Both the position numbers and the translations under genes were made by a program. The notes under the pieces were generated by a model. The model was not told the origin of the DNA, made no database searches, and saw only the letters and a program-made list of their open reading frames with translations. Shown here in pieces: positions 1 through 13,400 of a stretch of 64,000 nucleotides of DNA. The stretch lies in contig NC_083512.1 in the NCBI RefSeq assembly GCF_032362555.1, positions 5,692,001-5,756,000 of the forward strand, in the 5' to 3' direction. This stretch comes from Amyelois transitella. Its lineage: Eukaryota; Arthropoda; Insecta; Lepidoptera; Pyralidae. Positions within the stretch are counted from its first letter, which is position 1. Each line of letters begins with the position of its first letter.

Positions 1-3000
1 TAAATACAATTGCAATTTAACTTGAATGGTTTTTATGGCTTTAAAAATAACTGGCATTTTACGACAAATAATAAATCTATTCCCAATGAAAATTAACCAC
101 AAAATTATTGATGAATGCGATAAGAAAAATCCCACAAAAATGTGATGGTATATCTTAGGCATTTTTCTATCAAACCTCTCCGCATAACTTAAATATCGAA
201 CCTTCGCCAAGATTGACAGTATTGATAAATAAAATCCGCGTGATTTTCCTATTGAGTTACCAACGATAAGTTAACATAAAAATTTTACTACTGCTATTAA
301 AACAAGGATACGTTTTACACAATTTAAAAAAATATTGCAGCCGAACCACAACATAAAGCAAAACCCTGAAATTATGTACCAATACACGTCAACACGAATA
401 AATAAATTGTACAATAAATTTGTAAATTTTTATTTTCCAGTGCCCTGTCTGACCTTGAATAGCTTATATTGTATGTTTGTACTCAATCCTCTTTCAGCAG
501 CAATTGAATAAAAATCTCAAGTAAAAAGTCACTTTTGGTAAGGAGATATAGATTTCCAGCAATAGAACGATTTTAATTTTTTTACCTACATACATCCCAG
601 TCTAACTTATAATATTTAAATGCGAAAGTAAGTTTGTTTGCTACCTCTTCATCTTCTGTCAATGACAATCAATCAATTAAAAAGTCTGGGGAAGGACATA
701 GAGTACCTTTTATCCCGGTGAAAACTATAGTACCCGTGGGGCTGGCGAAAAACCTTATTCTTTAATAGGTGCTGCTAGATACGTAAAAGTTAAAGCATAC
801 ATATAATCACGTCTTTTTCTGCTCACCTATTAGAGAGAAAGATGCACAGGGAAGCACAGAGGCAAAATCGAGACGAAACTGATCCATTGTCCTCTCCAGT
901 TTTATTATTTCTAACTAGTGTACCAGTTAAGTATTTAAAACAGAAAGTTTAAGATATTCCTTTAAAACTTGTATGGATTCATACGCTCTCGTAGCCAAAA
1001 TAATTAACAGCGTTCTCATAGCAACTCCAAACTTTGAAGTACACATTGACGTCGAACTTTAACTAATATTGAATTCACAACACATAGCGTCTTCATCCAT
1101 TCTCAGAAACAGCCAACAGAAATAAGATTGTTATTTGTCTGATAAGTGAACTTATGAAAGGATTCGCTATCAACATTTGAAACACGGTGTTTGAACTAAG
1201 TATCCGAATAAGAGCCTCTGGGATTACCTTTCCCAGACGAATTCGCGGAATAAATTTCGAGAGTTCTTTGAAATAATATCTCTGGAAGCAATAAACCCGT
1301 AAGTTGGAACACACTCCGGAGAAATATACCAAAGTTTCCAATGTCGTAACTAACGGGTATGTAATGTACATTGATGTGACAATTTGTGGCTCGCAATATA
1401 GGTGTCATTTATTGATCATTCGCATACAACACAATTTAAAAATTCAAAAGTCTTTCAGCACACTTTGAAACAGACACGTTAACAACTCAATGAACGAAGC
1501 ATATAGATAAACCAATTGACAATTTGTAAACGAGGAAACGACTAACCATCGCGGGTTGACAAATTGCGACCAGCCCAACTGATATTCTACTCTACACCAT
1601 AGATTGGTGATAAGCGACCAATTTGAGGAGGCGCCACGACGGGGTACGGAAGTCGTTATTACAGTAGGCGGTGCGACCTAGCAAATTGCACCCGGGCACG
1701 CCATCTGAACGTGACAGCGCTGTCGAACACATTCCTTATTTGAAACGTCTCAGTTTGACATTCGAACTCCATATGTATCACAAATATTGAATTCGGCAAT
1801 TGCTAGATATGAATAGGGCTCCGTCAAAGTTAACCTCAGCTTTCAAATTGTGTGTGTTTTGCTAAATCGCAGGAATTGGGTTCTACGAGTGCTGCGAATT
1901 GCAACGAGATTGCTAAGAACTGCCTCGGAACTACGACGAAGCTCGATTTTTTTGGCTTGGCTCTATGTACCTATAATATGTCAATTTTGTTATTATAATT
2001 TTATTAATTATATACAAGCAGTTTCGCATCAATAACATAAAACCGTAACAAGTATAATACTATATTTGTTTTGTCATCGTCATCAACTCTTGATACAACA
2101 ATCGATCACAGAAATGTACTACGTTCCAAGCTTACAGCCAAGCTTCTTTTGTTTATGAAATTCATAATTAGGCGCAGTGAATATATAGAATAATATGATA
2201 TTATTGCGATAAACAGTAGGAAATAATTAAATTACTACATACCTTAGACCTCAGCGTTAAGTTGGACTATAATTTGAGGTCTACCTTTGTACATGCGACT
2301 GCAGTTAGAGATAGTTTAGATGGCTATTCAAGAACAATTCAAGTATTGAGGAATAAAACGAAGAAGTTGTCTCTTCTTTAAATAAATAACTACCTTACAA
2401 GTTAAGTCAATCTATCCGAACCACTACTATTTAGCAACCAATTTAAAAAGCAATAGTCACGCGCGTAGTTTCTCGTACATTAAGATTAAGGACGATAGAT
2501 ATTGGTAAATTTGGGAATTACTCCCGGGACCACCGCTGACGTTTCCAAAAGGGTATTGTAATACTGGTTGTTCGCAGGTAACGTGACTTGTTCCCAATAA
2601 AATTGCCGATATACGATCTTGCGTGCTTGCTAATTTTCTTCATATTTATTATGTTCTTACTAACCTTTTATTGTTTTCTTAATTAAAGAATGCTCGCTTA
2701 CAATACAATTTTCGGTGGCCTATAGCGTTACTTGAGAAGTCCTTTTTTTGTCTTTTTCTCATTAAAAAGTACACAAAATTCAGTTTACGTATTACGTGTA
2801 AGTGATGTTAGAAAATTATTAATGCAGTGTGATAACAATATATATGCTCTACATGATCATGATGAAATATTTTTGAAGGTGCATAACTTAAATCCAGTAA
2901 TGTTTTTGTTATAGTGTTATAATTACACAAACAAAACTTGCTTTAATTCAGTTAATGTATTAGAAACGTACTCAACTAAACATAATATAACCTATCGTTA

Positions 3001-3456
3001 CTCCCCAGTAAAAGCTTAAAGAATATTTTTCATATAAATTCAAATAATAACTCATATAAATTTTCATTTGGGCAAGAATATCAGCTTCAGTAGAAAGAAC
3101 TGTTAAATGGTTGCCATATATTTTAATTAGAGCGGCGTGCTCAAGCAGACGTCGATAAGGCAAGTAGCGGTAACGAACGATACCCGAGCAGTCTCGCTGC
3201 GGCTTTTATTTCACATAATAACATATTAGGAAAGGCCGGGAACCGACTCGAACGAGGGCTTCGGGGCGACCTCTTCCGAATCCGTGACGGTGTTTTCTCG
3301 CGATTGTGCAATTTGGGGCATTAATTTAAATATTTGTATATAGCTTAGAAAACTTGAAGCACTAGAGCATTGCTTTTGCAAGCCCACGATTTGGACACAA
3401 CGCAAAGTTTAATTGTATTTGTCATATATATTGGAAAGATATATTTATCACTGAGT
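1..3456. other. Gene-free AT-rich DNA
   Basis: I see no open frame with codon bias, splice structure or recognisable protein similarity. The longest frames here are under 95 codons and look like chance. Two stretches are richer in G+C than their surroundings: about 1600-1750 and about 3160-3310. They have no coding frame and could be regulatory sequence or old repeats. Nothing else can be supported. Confidence 0.6.
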
Positions 3457-3600
3457 TCTTCTCCTAGGCGATAAGCTAGCAACCTCTCACAATTTGATAT
3501 CAATTGCATCTTCAAGCCATGCAGCTGAACGTGTCCTTTCATTCTTTGTGAGACTGTTGGCTCTGTCTACCCATCTAGGGAAAAAGACGTGAGTTACATA
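3457..3600 (+). repeat. Fragment of SINE-like repeat family A
   Basis: Diverged piece of the family best seen at 17542-17766. It contains the 'gcgat..gctagcaacct' block, the 'agctgaacgtg' block and the 'ttggctctgtctaccc' block in the family order. Only the distal half is present and it is heavily mutated, so it is an old insertion. Confidence 0.7.
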
Positions 3601-4766
3601 CTCACAACGCCATAATCTCATCTTTTTTTTTTATTCGCAACTCAATTTTAAATATTTAGAGTTTTCTGTTTGGTAAATTGCAACTGTAGCTAATTAGGAA
3701 AAAAATTCATGTCGGAGCCAACGCATTTCGTTGGCCATGTAAATAAACTTTACTAACTGCTGCACGAAACGCCACGATCGACCGCTAGTTTGATATGATT
3801 ATAATGTGATTTTTGTAAACTTGGACCAATTGTCGTGAATAGGGTTAGTTGAGGATATTTTATAACAATTTAGTTCAATGTTTTTTTAAAATAAGAAAGT
3901 AGTTGAACAAAAAAAAGTAGTTGAAAAGCCTACCAATTGATAGTCGTCAGACACAGGGTTCGTAAATCTCTCCCTTTCGTTTTTTCCCATGATGTAATAA
4001 CGTTTGCTATAAATTAAAGTTAATATTGCATAGGAGCTTGGACATAAATAAAAATTTCACTCGTCATTGAAAAGTAAGATCTAAAAATAGTTTTCTTTTT
4101 TTAAGATGACCATTGCTTATTAAAAAATAGTTATCATTTACGAGAAATCTCGAAACTCGTATAACGGAATTCAGTACCTACCTACATGCACCTGACTTTA
4201 TAAAATGATGATATAGATCCTAGTAATAATGAGTTAACAAAACAAGTTTTCTTGAATTGTCTACGTACGTGTTCATGACTTTGGTAAGGAAAACTTAAAT
4301 CATAATAAGTAAGTATTAGAAGTTTAACTTTTATACAGCCAAATACTAAAAGTCTCTTCAGGACTGTAAACTTAACGACTTTAATTTACTTATTTCACAA
4401 CTCTTAGGTTTGACTACTGAAGTAACTCCAGAAAGTATATAGTTATTTTTAACACCAAAGTTTTTATTTGTCCGTTTTGGAAAATTTTACCATGTACAAA
4501 TTAAGACTTTCGTTGCTGAATAGGCCAGTTAAAAAAAAACAAAGTTGTTAGTGAATCTCTATTTTTTATAATATGTTCAGGAAAAAAACATAAATTAGCA
4601 CCTATTGAAATGTTTCTTTTAATAAAAATATATAAAATACCACACGAAGAAATAATCGTACACTTAATTAAGATTACATTAACAATTTTAATTTAATGCA
4701 TTTGTTATTTATGTGTAACTAACTACTTTAACATTTGCGTGTAATTTTGAGATGCATCAAAGCTAT
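3601..4766. other. Gene-free AT-rich DNA
   Basis: No coding signal, RNA gene or repeat structure that I can recognise. Several poly-A and poly-T runs occur. Confidence 0.5.
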
Positions 4767-5155
4767 CCTACTTTCTTCTGACATCTTATGTTCCCATTTT
4801 TGCCAATAAAAATAACATTACAATTTTATACAAAATAATTACAATTAATTAACTATAATTTTTTGTGAAAACACGAGTAATTGAAGACTTTTACCATTTA
4901 ACCTACTTTCTTCTGACATCTTATGTTCCCTTTTTTTGCTAATAAAAATAACATTACAATTTTATACAAAATAATTACAATTAATTAACTACAATTTTTT
5001 GTGAAAACACGAGTAATTAAAGACTTTTACCATTTAACCTACTTTCTTCTGACATCTTATGTTCCCTTTTTTTGCTAATAAAAATGACATTACAATTTTA
5101 TACAAAATAAATAAACTAAATTTTTTTGTGAAAATACGAGTAATTAAAGACTATA
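4767..5155 (+). repeat. Tandem repeat, three units of about 135 bp
   Basis: Three head-to-tail units start at 4767, 4902 and 5038, each opening with cctactttcttctgacatc. Units 1 and 2 are nearly identical over their full length; the third carries a short internal deletion and ends near 5155. The units are AT-rich with no coding frame. The short period and high similarity suggest a young local duplication or minisatellite. Confidence 0.9.
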
Positions 5156-7370
5156 ACTATAGGGTACTATAGAGTTGCTAATGGTATGGTATTTCTACAA
5201 GCAGAAACTAGTTTGTCAAAAAGTTTCAAAATTCAGTACCCAACACACTCAAATTTAAGTACCTTCATATTTTCTGAAAGTATTCCCTGCCGCCCGCTGC
5301 GCATTGCACCAGGGCACTTATAACGTTGTTACGTTATAGCTAGACAGTTAGGGCATGTCGAGCCCTTCACCCCGTATCATCCACGGATGGGCAGCCGCGG
5401 TAATGAGGGGACTCCCGTAATTTACGACCACGTTAAGCTCAGGGTGCAACTGTTTGAAGTTTTTACGCGTGTTGCCTCTGCATACACTAAAATAACTCCC
5501 CAGTCTCTCTGCACGGTATCTATTCCAGAAGTTCCAGTTGCAAACGACGCGGAAACTAGGATCTCAAGTCGTGAAGTGGAAAATATACAAAATGAAGCGT
5601 AAACATAGCTTGTAAATAGAACACGGAAATGTGGAAATAACGCAACGTGTGAACCAGGCTTTTGGTTTTCTGAAACATGAATTTTATAAACTGTTATGAA
5701 GTTGGATATACTAAAGACTATCTTTGTTCGCCTAACAGTTGTTGTTTAACATGCGATGTCAAAAAAATATTAATTTAAATGATTTCATATGATGAAGTGT
5801 GGATGATTGAATTTAATCGGGGAGGCAAATTATTTTTGACGCCGATATAATAATAGCAGTCATTACAACTGATGGGAAATATTTGGCTGCTATAGCGAAC
5901 TTCCGAGTGACTGAAGGCGCAACCTGAGGCGATGGTATCGCCGTGAATTATTTTATTACGCACGCACCTCACTCGAAACATCTATAAAAATTCTAGCTAG
6001 CCGCTTTTTTCCCTCACTCGTAAATAGGGGTATTAAAAGATTGATGTGTCTCTATGTGGCATCGTAGCGACTAAACGAATGAACCGATTTCTGATGCGGT
6101 GTTTTTGATCCTTGCTTTTGAACAAAATGTAAAGTTCATGATAATAAAATTCATAAATACGGTACATTCTCAGATTACTTAAATCTTTATTAGCGAATGC
6201 ATGTTACATGTGCTACGCACAGTTTAATATTTTACTTAATTACAGCCTCCGGTCGATTATAACACTGAATAGCCGGAGCTTACCCCGGCCTGCCATTAAT
6301 GGCATGATAGATAGAACCAACAGGTACCCATATTTTCCGATCCGATGCCTTCACACATCATCCTCATCGCATAGCCGCCACACCCTTCTCATTTGTCAAA
6401 TCAACAGAAATATATGCGTGAGAACTCACAGATTGATGGGGTGGTCTAGATTGAATTACATCTCGGCAAAACCTGACGAGGGTCTAACATTCCATGCGGG
6501 CATATCTGCTAACAAGAATAACATGAGAATGAAGTCGGATATCTGATATGTGCCTACTGAAGATGTTCAATTTTCCCCGAAATACCGCTGCTGCCAGTTT
6601 CATAATCAATCACCCGCACTTTTATTTGTTACTGAATGGCTATCTCGGATTCACTCTACGAAACGAAAACTCTACTCACCCTTCTTGCTCTTTTTGGATA
6701 GGTAATATGGAAAAAGATTTTATATATTTTTTAAATCATCGATTTGTTTGTAGGATTACGTTGAATATTTTATAGTATCGCCAGCAACCGTGTCTTACAA
6801 AAGTCAAAGTTTGGTACCGACGAAGTTTTATGGCTAAAAAATACCACTGGCCTAGTTGGTTTTACTTTCGTTTACCGCTGCATAACAAGTTGGGTAAAAG
6901 TGCTAGGAGTTTATTTTTTAGACTTGGAAGCATTATTAAATATACTTTATGACATGTTCTTTATATGGTAGAGCTCAGACTGAGGCTCAGGCTCAGAGCC
7001 ATCTGTTTATTTCAATACATTCTAATAAAATTGTGTCACATACATAATTTATATGTATAGCAAAAAAGTTTTTCTCTGATTTCCACTCCAGCAAAACCCC
7101 GGACAAAAGCTAGTTACCATAAACACAAACAAATTTGTCTCCAACATGCGGTCAAATAATGCCTATGGCGTGAATATAATCGGTACTTTCAATCTCCAAT
7201 AAGTAAATAGGGCTTATCTCAAGTGTATAGTTTAATCGGATGTTTATCCAACTAATTGGATTTTCCTTGGAGACCCCGCTTCGCTGTGTTCCCCGTTTCC
7301 TGTTCCCGGTTACCTACTACTAATAACTGCACTTATTTATACATATAAATATATATATATACATATGTAA
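5156..7370. other. Gene-free DNA with a G+C-richer island at 5280-5600
   Basis: The island at 5280-5600 has balanced composition and frames of up to about 71 codons. A 112-codon frame at 6208-6546 also lacks any family resemblance, signal peptide or splice context. I cannot support a gene. A 14-base match to a conserved small-subunit rRNA motif near 5394 does not extend. Confidence 0.45.
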
Positions 7371-7435
7371 AGCCGAACGTGGCCTATCAGTCTTTTCAAG
7401 ATGGTTGTTCTATCTATGTACATCGCAAGGGTTGT
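7371..7435 (+). repeat. Short fragment of SINE-like repeat family A
   Basis: Matches only the part of family A from 'gccgaacgtggcc..cagtcttttcaaga' to 'cgcaaggg'. It is a relic about 65 bp long. Confidence 0.55.
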
Positions 7436-10400
7436 TTGTGTGTTTATTTCACACATATTTATACTCATCTCGATTAAAAACTAGTAGGTGTACTTAAGCC
7501 GACAATATAAACAAATGCAAATGAATATTCCCCATATCTAAGCTCTAGAGTGTATGATAAATCCTATCGATATCGGAAGGATTACAGAAGGATGAAAATA
7601 ATGTAATGTTAACCCGAGACGAAGGAACTTAATAGTCTAAGCACATGCTTAGTGAGCTCCGAAACTAGGTGTTGCATATTCAACGAGTGATTTGCGTAGG
7701 TAAGCAATCGCTTATGTACATAACTGGATATACACCAGCCACTGGAGTATTACATAATTCGCTAAAGAGGCGCTTGCTTTCCCAATTAATCTCATTATTG
7801 GTTGTATTTTTAACAGCAATCCTAAACAAAATAGGAGTATAAATTATAGTAAAAATTTCACCCAAGCGCGATAAGACAAAGGTTTTAACTGAAGTTACAA
7901 TGTTAAAACCACGTTATGAATAACTTGGTCGCTGCAAAATCCGCTCTTACATCACAGGATTGGGAATAATATGACCTTAGAAGTGTAGTAGTTCTGCGGA
8001 ATGTGACGTTGCACCAACTGATTGTTGTATGCCCTTACCGTTTGCACATTGGATATCAATTCTGAAATTTATTTGACAACTTTACATCTAGGCAGGAAAC
8101 TGCGTATAATGCATATTTCAAAAACAATCTGGCGGTTTTTTATTGTCCTATTTTATTCTGCTTTATAATAGGCCTATCTTTAAGTTTGGTTGGCCCTTGC
8201 AATGAAGTTTTCAGCAGAGTAAAAAGAGCCACTGCCTTTCCGATAAGCAATTCATTTTTTACCATACTGAACAACAATTTATTTGCACCCTCTTGTCCTT
8301 TTTTCTAAAAGGAAAAACAATATTGCTGAAGTTAATAACAGAAAACTCACTTTCATAAAACACAAAAGTTAAGGAATCGCACGGCTTCCTGCCAACCGGC
8401 CTATACACTCGTAAGGTATTTCAATTAATTTTTCTCACTTGATCGATTGGCCCGCGAGAACAAAGCAATTACGACACTGGGACGTAACCGATAGCAATTA
8501 ATTTGTTTTCGCTTTGCCGACGATCAGCGTCCGAATGCTCCCTTTGTAGGCGTCAATTCCGGCTTTTATTATTAAATTGTTGTTGTACGCAACAAAATAT
8601 ATTGAAGAATCCCCCTAACCCGTGAACGACTTTTAACCGTTCTAAATTAAAAGAACAGAACCTTTTACTTATATTTCTAGTGCCTGAGGGGATTTCATTA
8701 TTATCATACAAAAGTCATTCGTACACTTATTTTCGGATTATCGTTTAATCAATTTGTGGTAAGTACTGCGATCCGCATAGTCCGATACGCATAGACTGTT
8801 TGAACGTAACTTATTTGCCAATTTGCATTAAAATGTCATCGATTGCTGAGATCTTCAAACTGAAACATCAAGTTCACCTAAACATAATTAAGAGTATCAA
8901 TTTCAAGGTTAAGTTACACCAGTTTTAGCCGCTTCTAGCACTTAAAATAGTTGATTCTAATTTCATTTCAACAATGTTTCTAATATGGTAAACATAAATG
9001 TAGAGAAATGTATCAAATATTAACTGTAGTCGAATTTAACAAAACCCTCTCTGCGTACCCTTAAAAAAGACTCGTCAAACTGCAGAAACATCCATAATGT
9101 CGAGAGAAAAAGAGCAAAACGTATTCAAAACATTGTATTTCCCTGAAGTAATTCTCGTGTTAGGTAGGTAATGTATGTGTAAGGGGCTTTAGTGGGGTAA
9201 ATCGGGACGCAATATTTAAAACAGCTTTCATGCCTGAGAAAAGACGGGCTTACACCGACCGGCGAAATAAAAAGCTCTAAGATTTACTATTCAACTTATG
9301 TAAAACACTGCGTACTGAGCAATCTGTTGGTTTTTACTCTTAATGCATATTGATTTTGATAGTATAAAGAAATCGCTTTTTAGCTGTCTTTACGGTTTAT
9401 TCTTTAGCCCTGATGACTTTAAGTTGACGAGTAGTTAAAGAACATTAAAAGATGTTACAAAGCATTTAATTTTAAAATATATAATTCTAACAGTTATCAA
9501 AATATGTAACGAGTGAACATGAACTGATTTGATTCCTTTTAAAAAAAAACAATACAACCCGCGCTGTCTTTTTTTTTAAATACAAACTTTTCTCCACCAG
9601 AGAGATCGATAAATTATACAGGCCGCCATCCCGAAAGGTTATTTTGATATTATACAACTCTTAATTTATGCGTAAACAAATAGGATTACAAAAACAAAAG
9701 TTAATTTTCTATTAAATCACTCGTGTCCTCAGCCCGGGTATCAATCCAGGGCGGTAAGGGCTGGTGAAGCAGTATTACCCGGCCGTCGCACGTGTACGGG
9801 GCAGGAGAAACGATACGAACGTGTAATAAACCCTATACGTGATATCAACTTACTCTCTTTTGTCTATTTAGACGGTATTTTAGACCATACCATTTTATAC
9901 CATTGACAGAGCCAATAGGTACAAAACTTGAATATCACGTGGATGCGGCTTTGTTATTAAGATTCAAATATAGTGACAGGTTGCTTAACCGCCGATAAGA
10001 AGAACAAGACCAAGGGGAAAATAAGCAAGTTTTGTTCCCTAAGACAAGGTCACAGAAGTCAAGCGCTAGACTATCTTATTACCCAACCTTTCCATTTTAG
10101 ACGTGCACGTTAACCGTGGACAGACGGAATTGTCCTATCTTAAGGAGAAGCAAGAATTTATTGGGAGTTTAAAGATTAAAACGTTCCAACGCATTCAGCC
10201 TCGAGAAACCGACTTCAAATAAACGGCCCTGAAACAATATAAAAGCAGATAAAAGGCAATGTTGAGGCACATCATTTATAAAATGAACACGAATTGTACC
10301 ATAAAGAAGAATCATGAAAGTTTATAACCTGTTTTAGTTAAGGGCAAGTGGGCCATTCAATCGTGACGTAAAAAATTTACGATCACACGTCAAGAGAAAC

Positions 10401-13400
10401 ACCAATGAGGCACTAAACAGTCCCCTTCCGATACTCAAGTACTTGTAAAAGTTCATTAGCAATTACTGTCGGGATGACGATTGGGTCGTTCGCGAGTGCT
10501 ATTACGATTTGGGTACTTTATTGAAATCAGATACTTACCCGATGCTAGCTGTTGTTTTTCTGTTACTGGGTAAACTCTCTCTCTGTTTTCAATTGTAACC
10601 TTTGTCACTATGCTTCGAAGCTTTACTGCTTTTTCCAGGTCCGGTCCGGTTAACAGCGTCTTCAGTTTTAAGACTATTGGCACACATTTAATATTTATCA
10701 CCCTATCAAAGAAACTAGTATGAATAAACTCGTAGTTTGTGTTTATATCTTAGATAAGTACTCCTTACACCGATTCTCATTTCACATTTCAAGCCCGAAA
10801 ATAAAAAAGAAATCACGTTTTCCTATTGGTTCCCAAATATTATTTTATTGTTATGAATTCTATTACAGTCACGGACTACAACAAGTGTTTACCCAGCTAT
10901 AATAACAAACACTCCAAAAACACTCCACCAATATGAATAGACTAATATGTAAAAACAATTTTGTTACTTTTAAAAAATAAATATAAGTATATATGATCGA
11001 AGTCAAAAAGGTCAACAAATATTCAACAAGGAACATATTTTGAAATACGACGTCGAATGAAAGCAATATTACTTGTAATAATTGCTGATTTGCGTGAGAT
11101 CAATAGATTCATAAAAAAAACAAGTGGGCACAAAGCTCAAATTGAAAAGGCTAATGAAACCATGTTTGTATCAAAGAACAAAGAATCTGGAAATTTTGGC
11201 ATTTTATGTAAATAGGCATTTTATGTAGACAGGAGACGACTAAAGACCAACTAAAACAAATTATTCTTGAAAATTCTCTGAAAAGAGTTTGTATAGTAAG
11301 TTAAGTTTCATGCAATTAGTCAAGTCAACTAAAAATCTAGCCAATTTAATTCTCGTTTAAGGTGCCACTCCCATCCTGGTTCTGGCTATGGATGTTGTTG
11401 AGCCGGTTGTTGCGCCCGATCGTAACACAGTATAGAGAAAAATGGTGAAGTAACCTGATGTTCCCATTCTTTCTATCGTAAATCCACCTAAAACTTTCTA
11501 CATGACCCATTGGTTGACTGATATATTACTTTTAATGTTAAATTAATAATTTTTTATAAATAAACTTAATTGTGAACCCCAAATCCTTTACACGAAAGTA
11601 TCAACCAAGATGAAAATGTTAGGCTTTAATACATTAAATAATATAAACATAAAATCTCGCTCTCTCTTTCCCGGAGGAGTAGACATAGAAATCTTTACAT
11701 TTTCCACGGTCCCTATGTTTTTATATATTTATGTTAACTCTTCGGAAACGTCAAATATAGTTTTCAAGTTTAGATATTAATATAAAAATACATTCTGACC
11801 CTTCAAAATCTTCTGATCCAATTCGAATATAATATTCATTCACCCTCACTATCTTTCTATCACTCCAAAATTACACTGTTATTTCTTTATTCTGTTATAA
11901 TTGAAATCGTAGCATCGACATTCCGCCATCCGCCTTTACCTGTGTACTAGACCGAATAGTTTTTTGAACCAAAAACTCGTTTAAAAGCGGATATTGCATT
12001 CGAGAACGTTCCAGTTAGATCGACATATACAGTGTAAACTATTGGTATCTTCCGTATCAACTGGTTTTATGTTTTCAAAATATAGAAATGCTCAACAATG
12101 ATAAATTTGTAGTAATTATTTCAGTTCCTAATAAAAATAAGGCGTTTAGTTTAGTGTCTTCGGTAAAATATGATGAATGGATGTTCCATTATGAAAGTTA
12201 TTAAATGTCACTTATTTCTTTATTTTTGCATTAGCAGTTGTTGTGGATATTTGACTACGAATTCTTAAACCATTCCACTCATTATTGTTTAAGTCCTCTA
12301 AAATTTATTCTCTTCCGAATTCTCATACTTCTTTTTGATTTCCAATAATTGTAGTGATAGCTAGTGCTATTTTTCTTTCTAAAGTACTAACTCATATCGC
12401 TCCAAAAACCAGGACACTCACACTGAAATCTTTCGCGGCACACAGCAAAAGCCTGATATAATCGCATTAAAATTAAAAAATGAGTTTCCGTTTCGGATAA
12501 CCGTTGAAAACGGCAAAATATGGAGAATTAAGTAGGGATTAGGACTCAAGCGGTTAGAGGCGATCCTGCACTCAGGTAAAATATTAAACGCTTGGGCAAA
12601 CGGTAATTAATAATGCGCCACAGACCACGACTGCTCGTCCCCTTGCCGGATATAACAGAAAAATTGCCGGATCAAGCTGAACCCGATTAAAATTCTGGAA
12701 GCAGTTTTAAGCCACGTTAAAAAGTTACCCCTGCTTTTAAGTCTTTGACCGATAGAGTCCCGAAAGCCTCTAATTACATTAACCAGAATACGTGGATATA
12801 TTCGGTCGTATATGGAGAATGTCAGAGCAGCCGTCGCATTGAGCCAGGTTAAGAAGTTATTAATTATTTTTCCTAAAGGGCTTTGAAATAGAAACATGGT
12901 TTAAATATATAAAGAAACTCATGAACGTAACGGAACTTCTTAATATTTTAAAATTTCATGATCAAAGAATAAATTCTCTTTGATTGGATTTGTTTGCAAA
13001 TATTTTTAAATTCATGGCCATGGCATTGCCACCTGGTAACAAATCGCGCCAAACAATCTAATTTTATAATTAATAACTTGTAAGATACATAGATTTCGAA
13101 GTATTAATAAAAATATGACAATCTTTACAAACATTTTATCAACGAATTAAAATATTATATAATTATTAAACTGTGATCTGTTTTTTTAGTTTAAAATATT
13201 TCAAAACTGAAATTATTTACAGAAATATGCAAGAAAATGTAGACAATCAAATGGAAATTAGGAAAGTTACTCTGTAAGTTCAGTTTAAGATAGCGCGAAG
13301 AGAAACTGCGATAAAAGTTTCAGATTGAAAGCAAACTGTTTCGAGATTTTACTCTTTTGAAAATAAATGGTACAACATTTACTTTTTATAATTTAGCATG

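Noticed and set aside
5392-5408. Match to the conserved small-subunit rRNA 530-loop motif (gcagccgcggtaat)
   Set aside because: The match is only 14 bases and the flanks do not follow any rRNA sequence. A search of 5280-5600 against rRNA would settle it.
6208-6546. 112-codon plus-strand frame
   Set aside because: No domain, signal peptide or splice context, and the composition is like the noncoding flanks.
12607-12897. 96-codon minus-strand frame with an internal repeat (NFLTWL twice)
   Set aside because: No family resemblance and no promoter or splice evidence; the repeat reflects a short DNA duplication.
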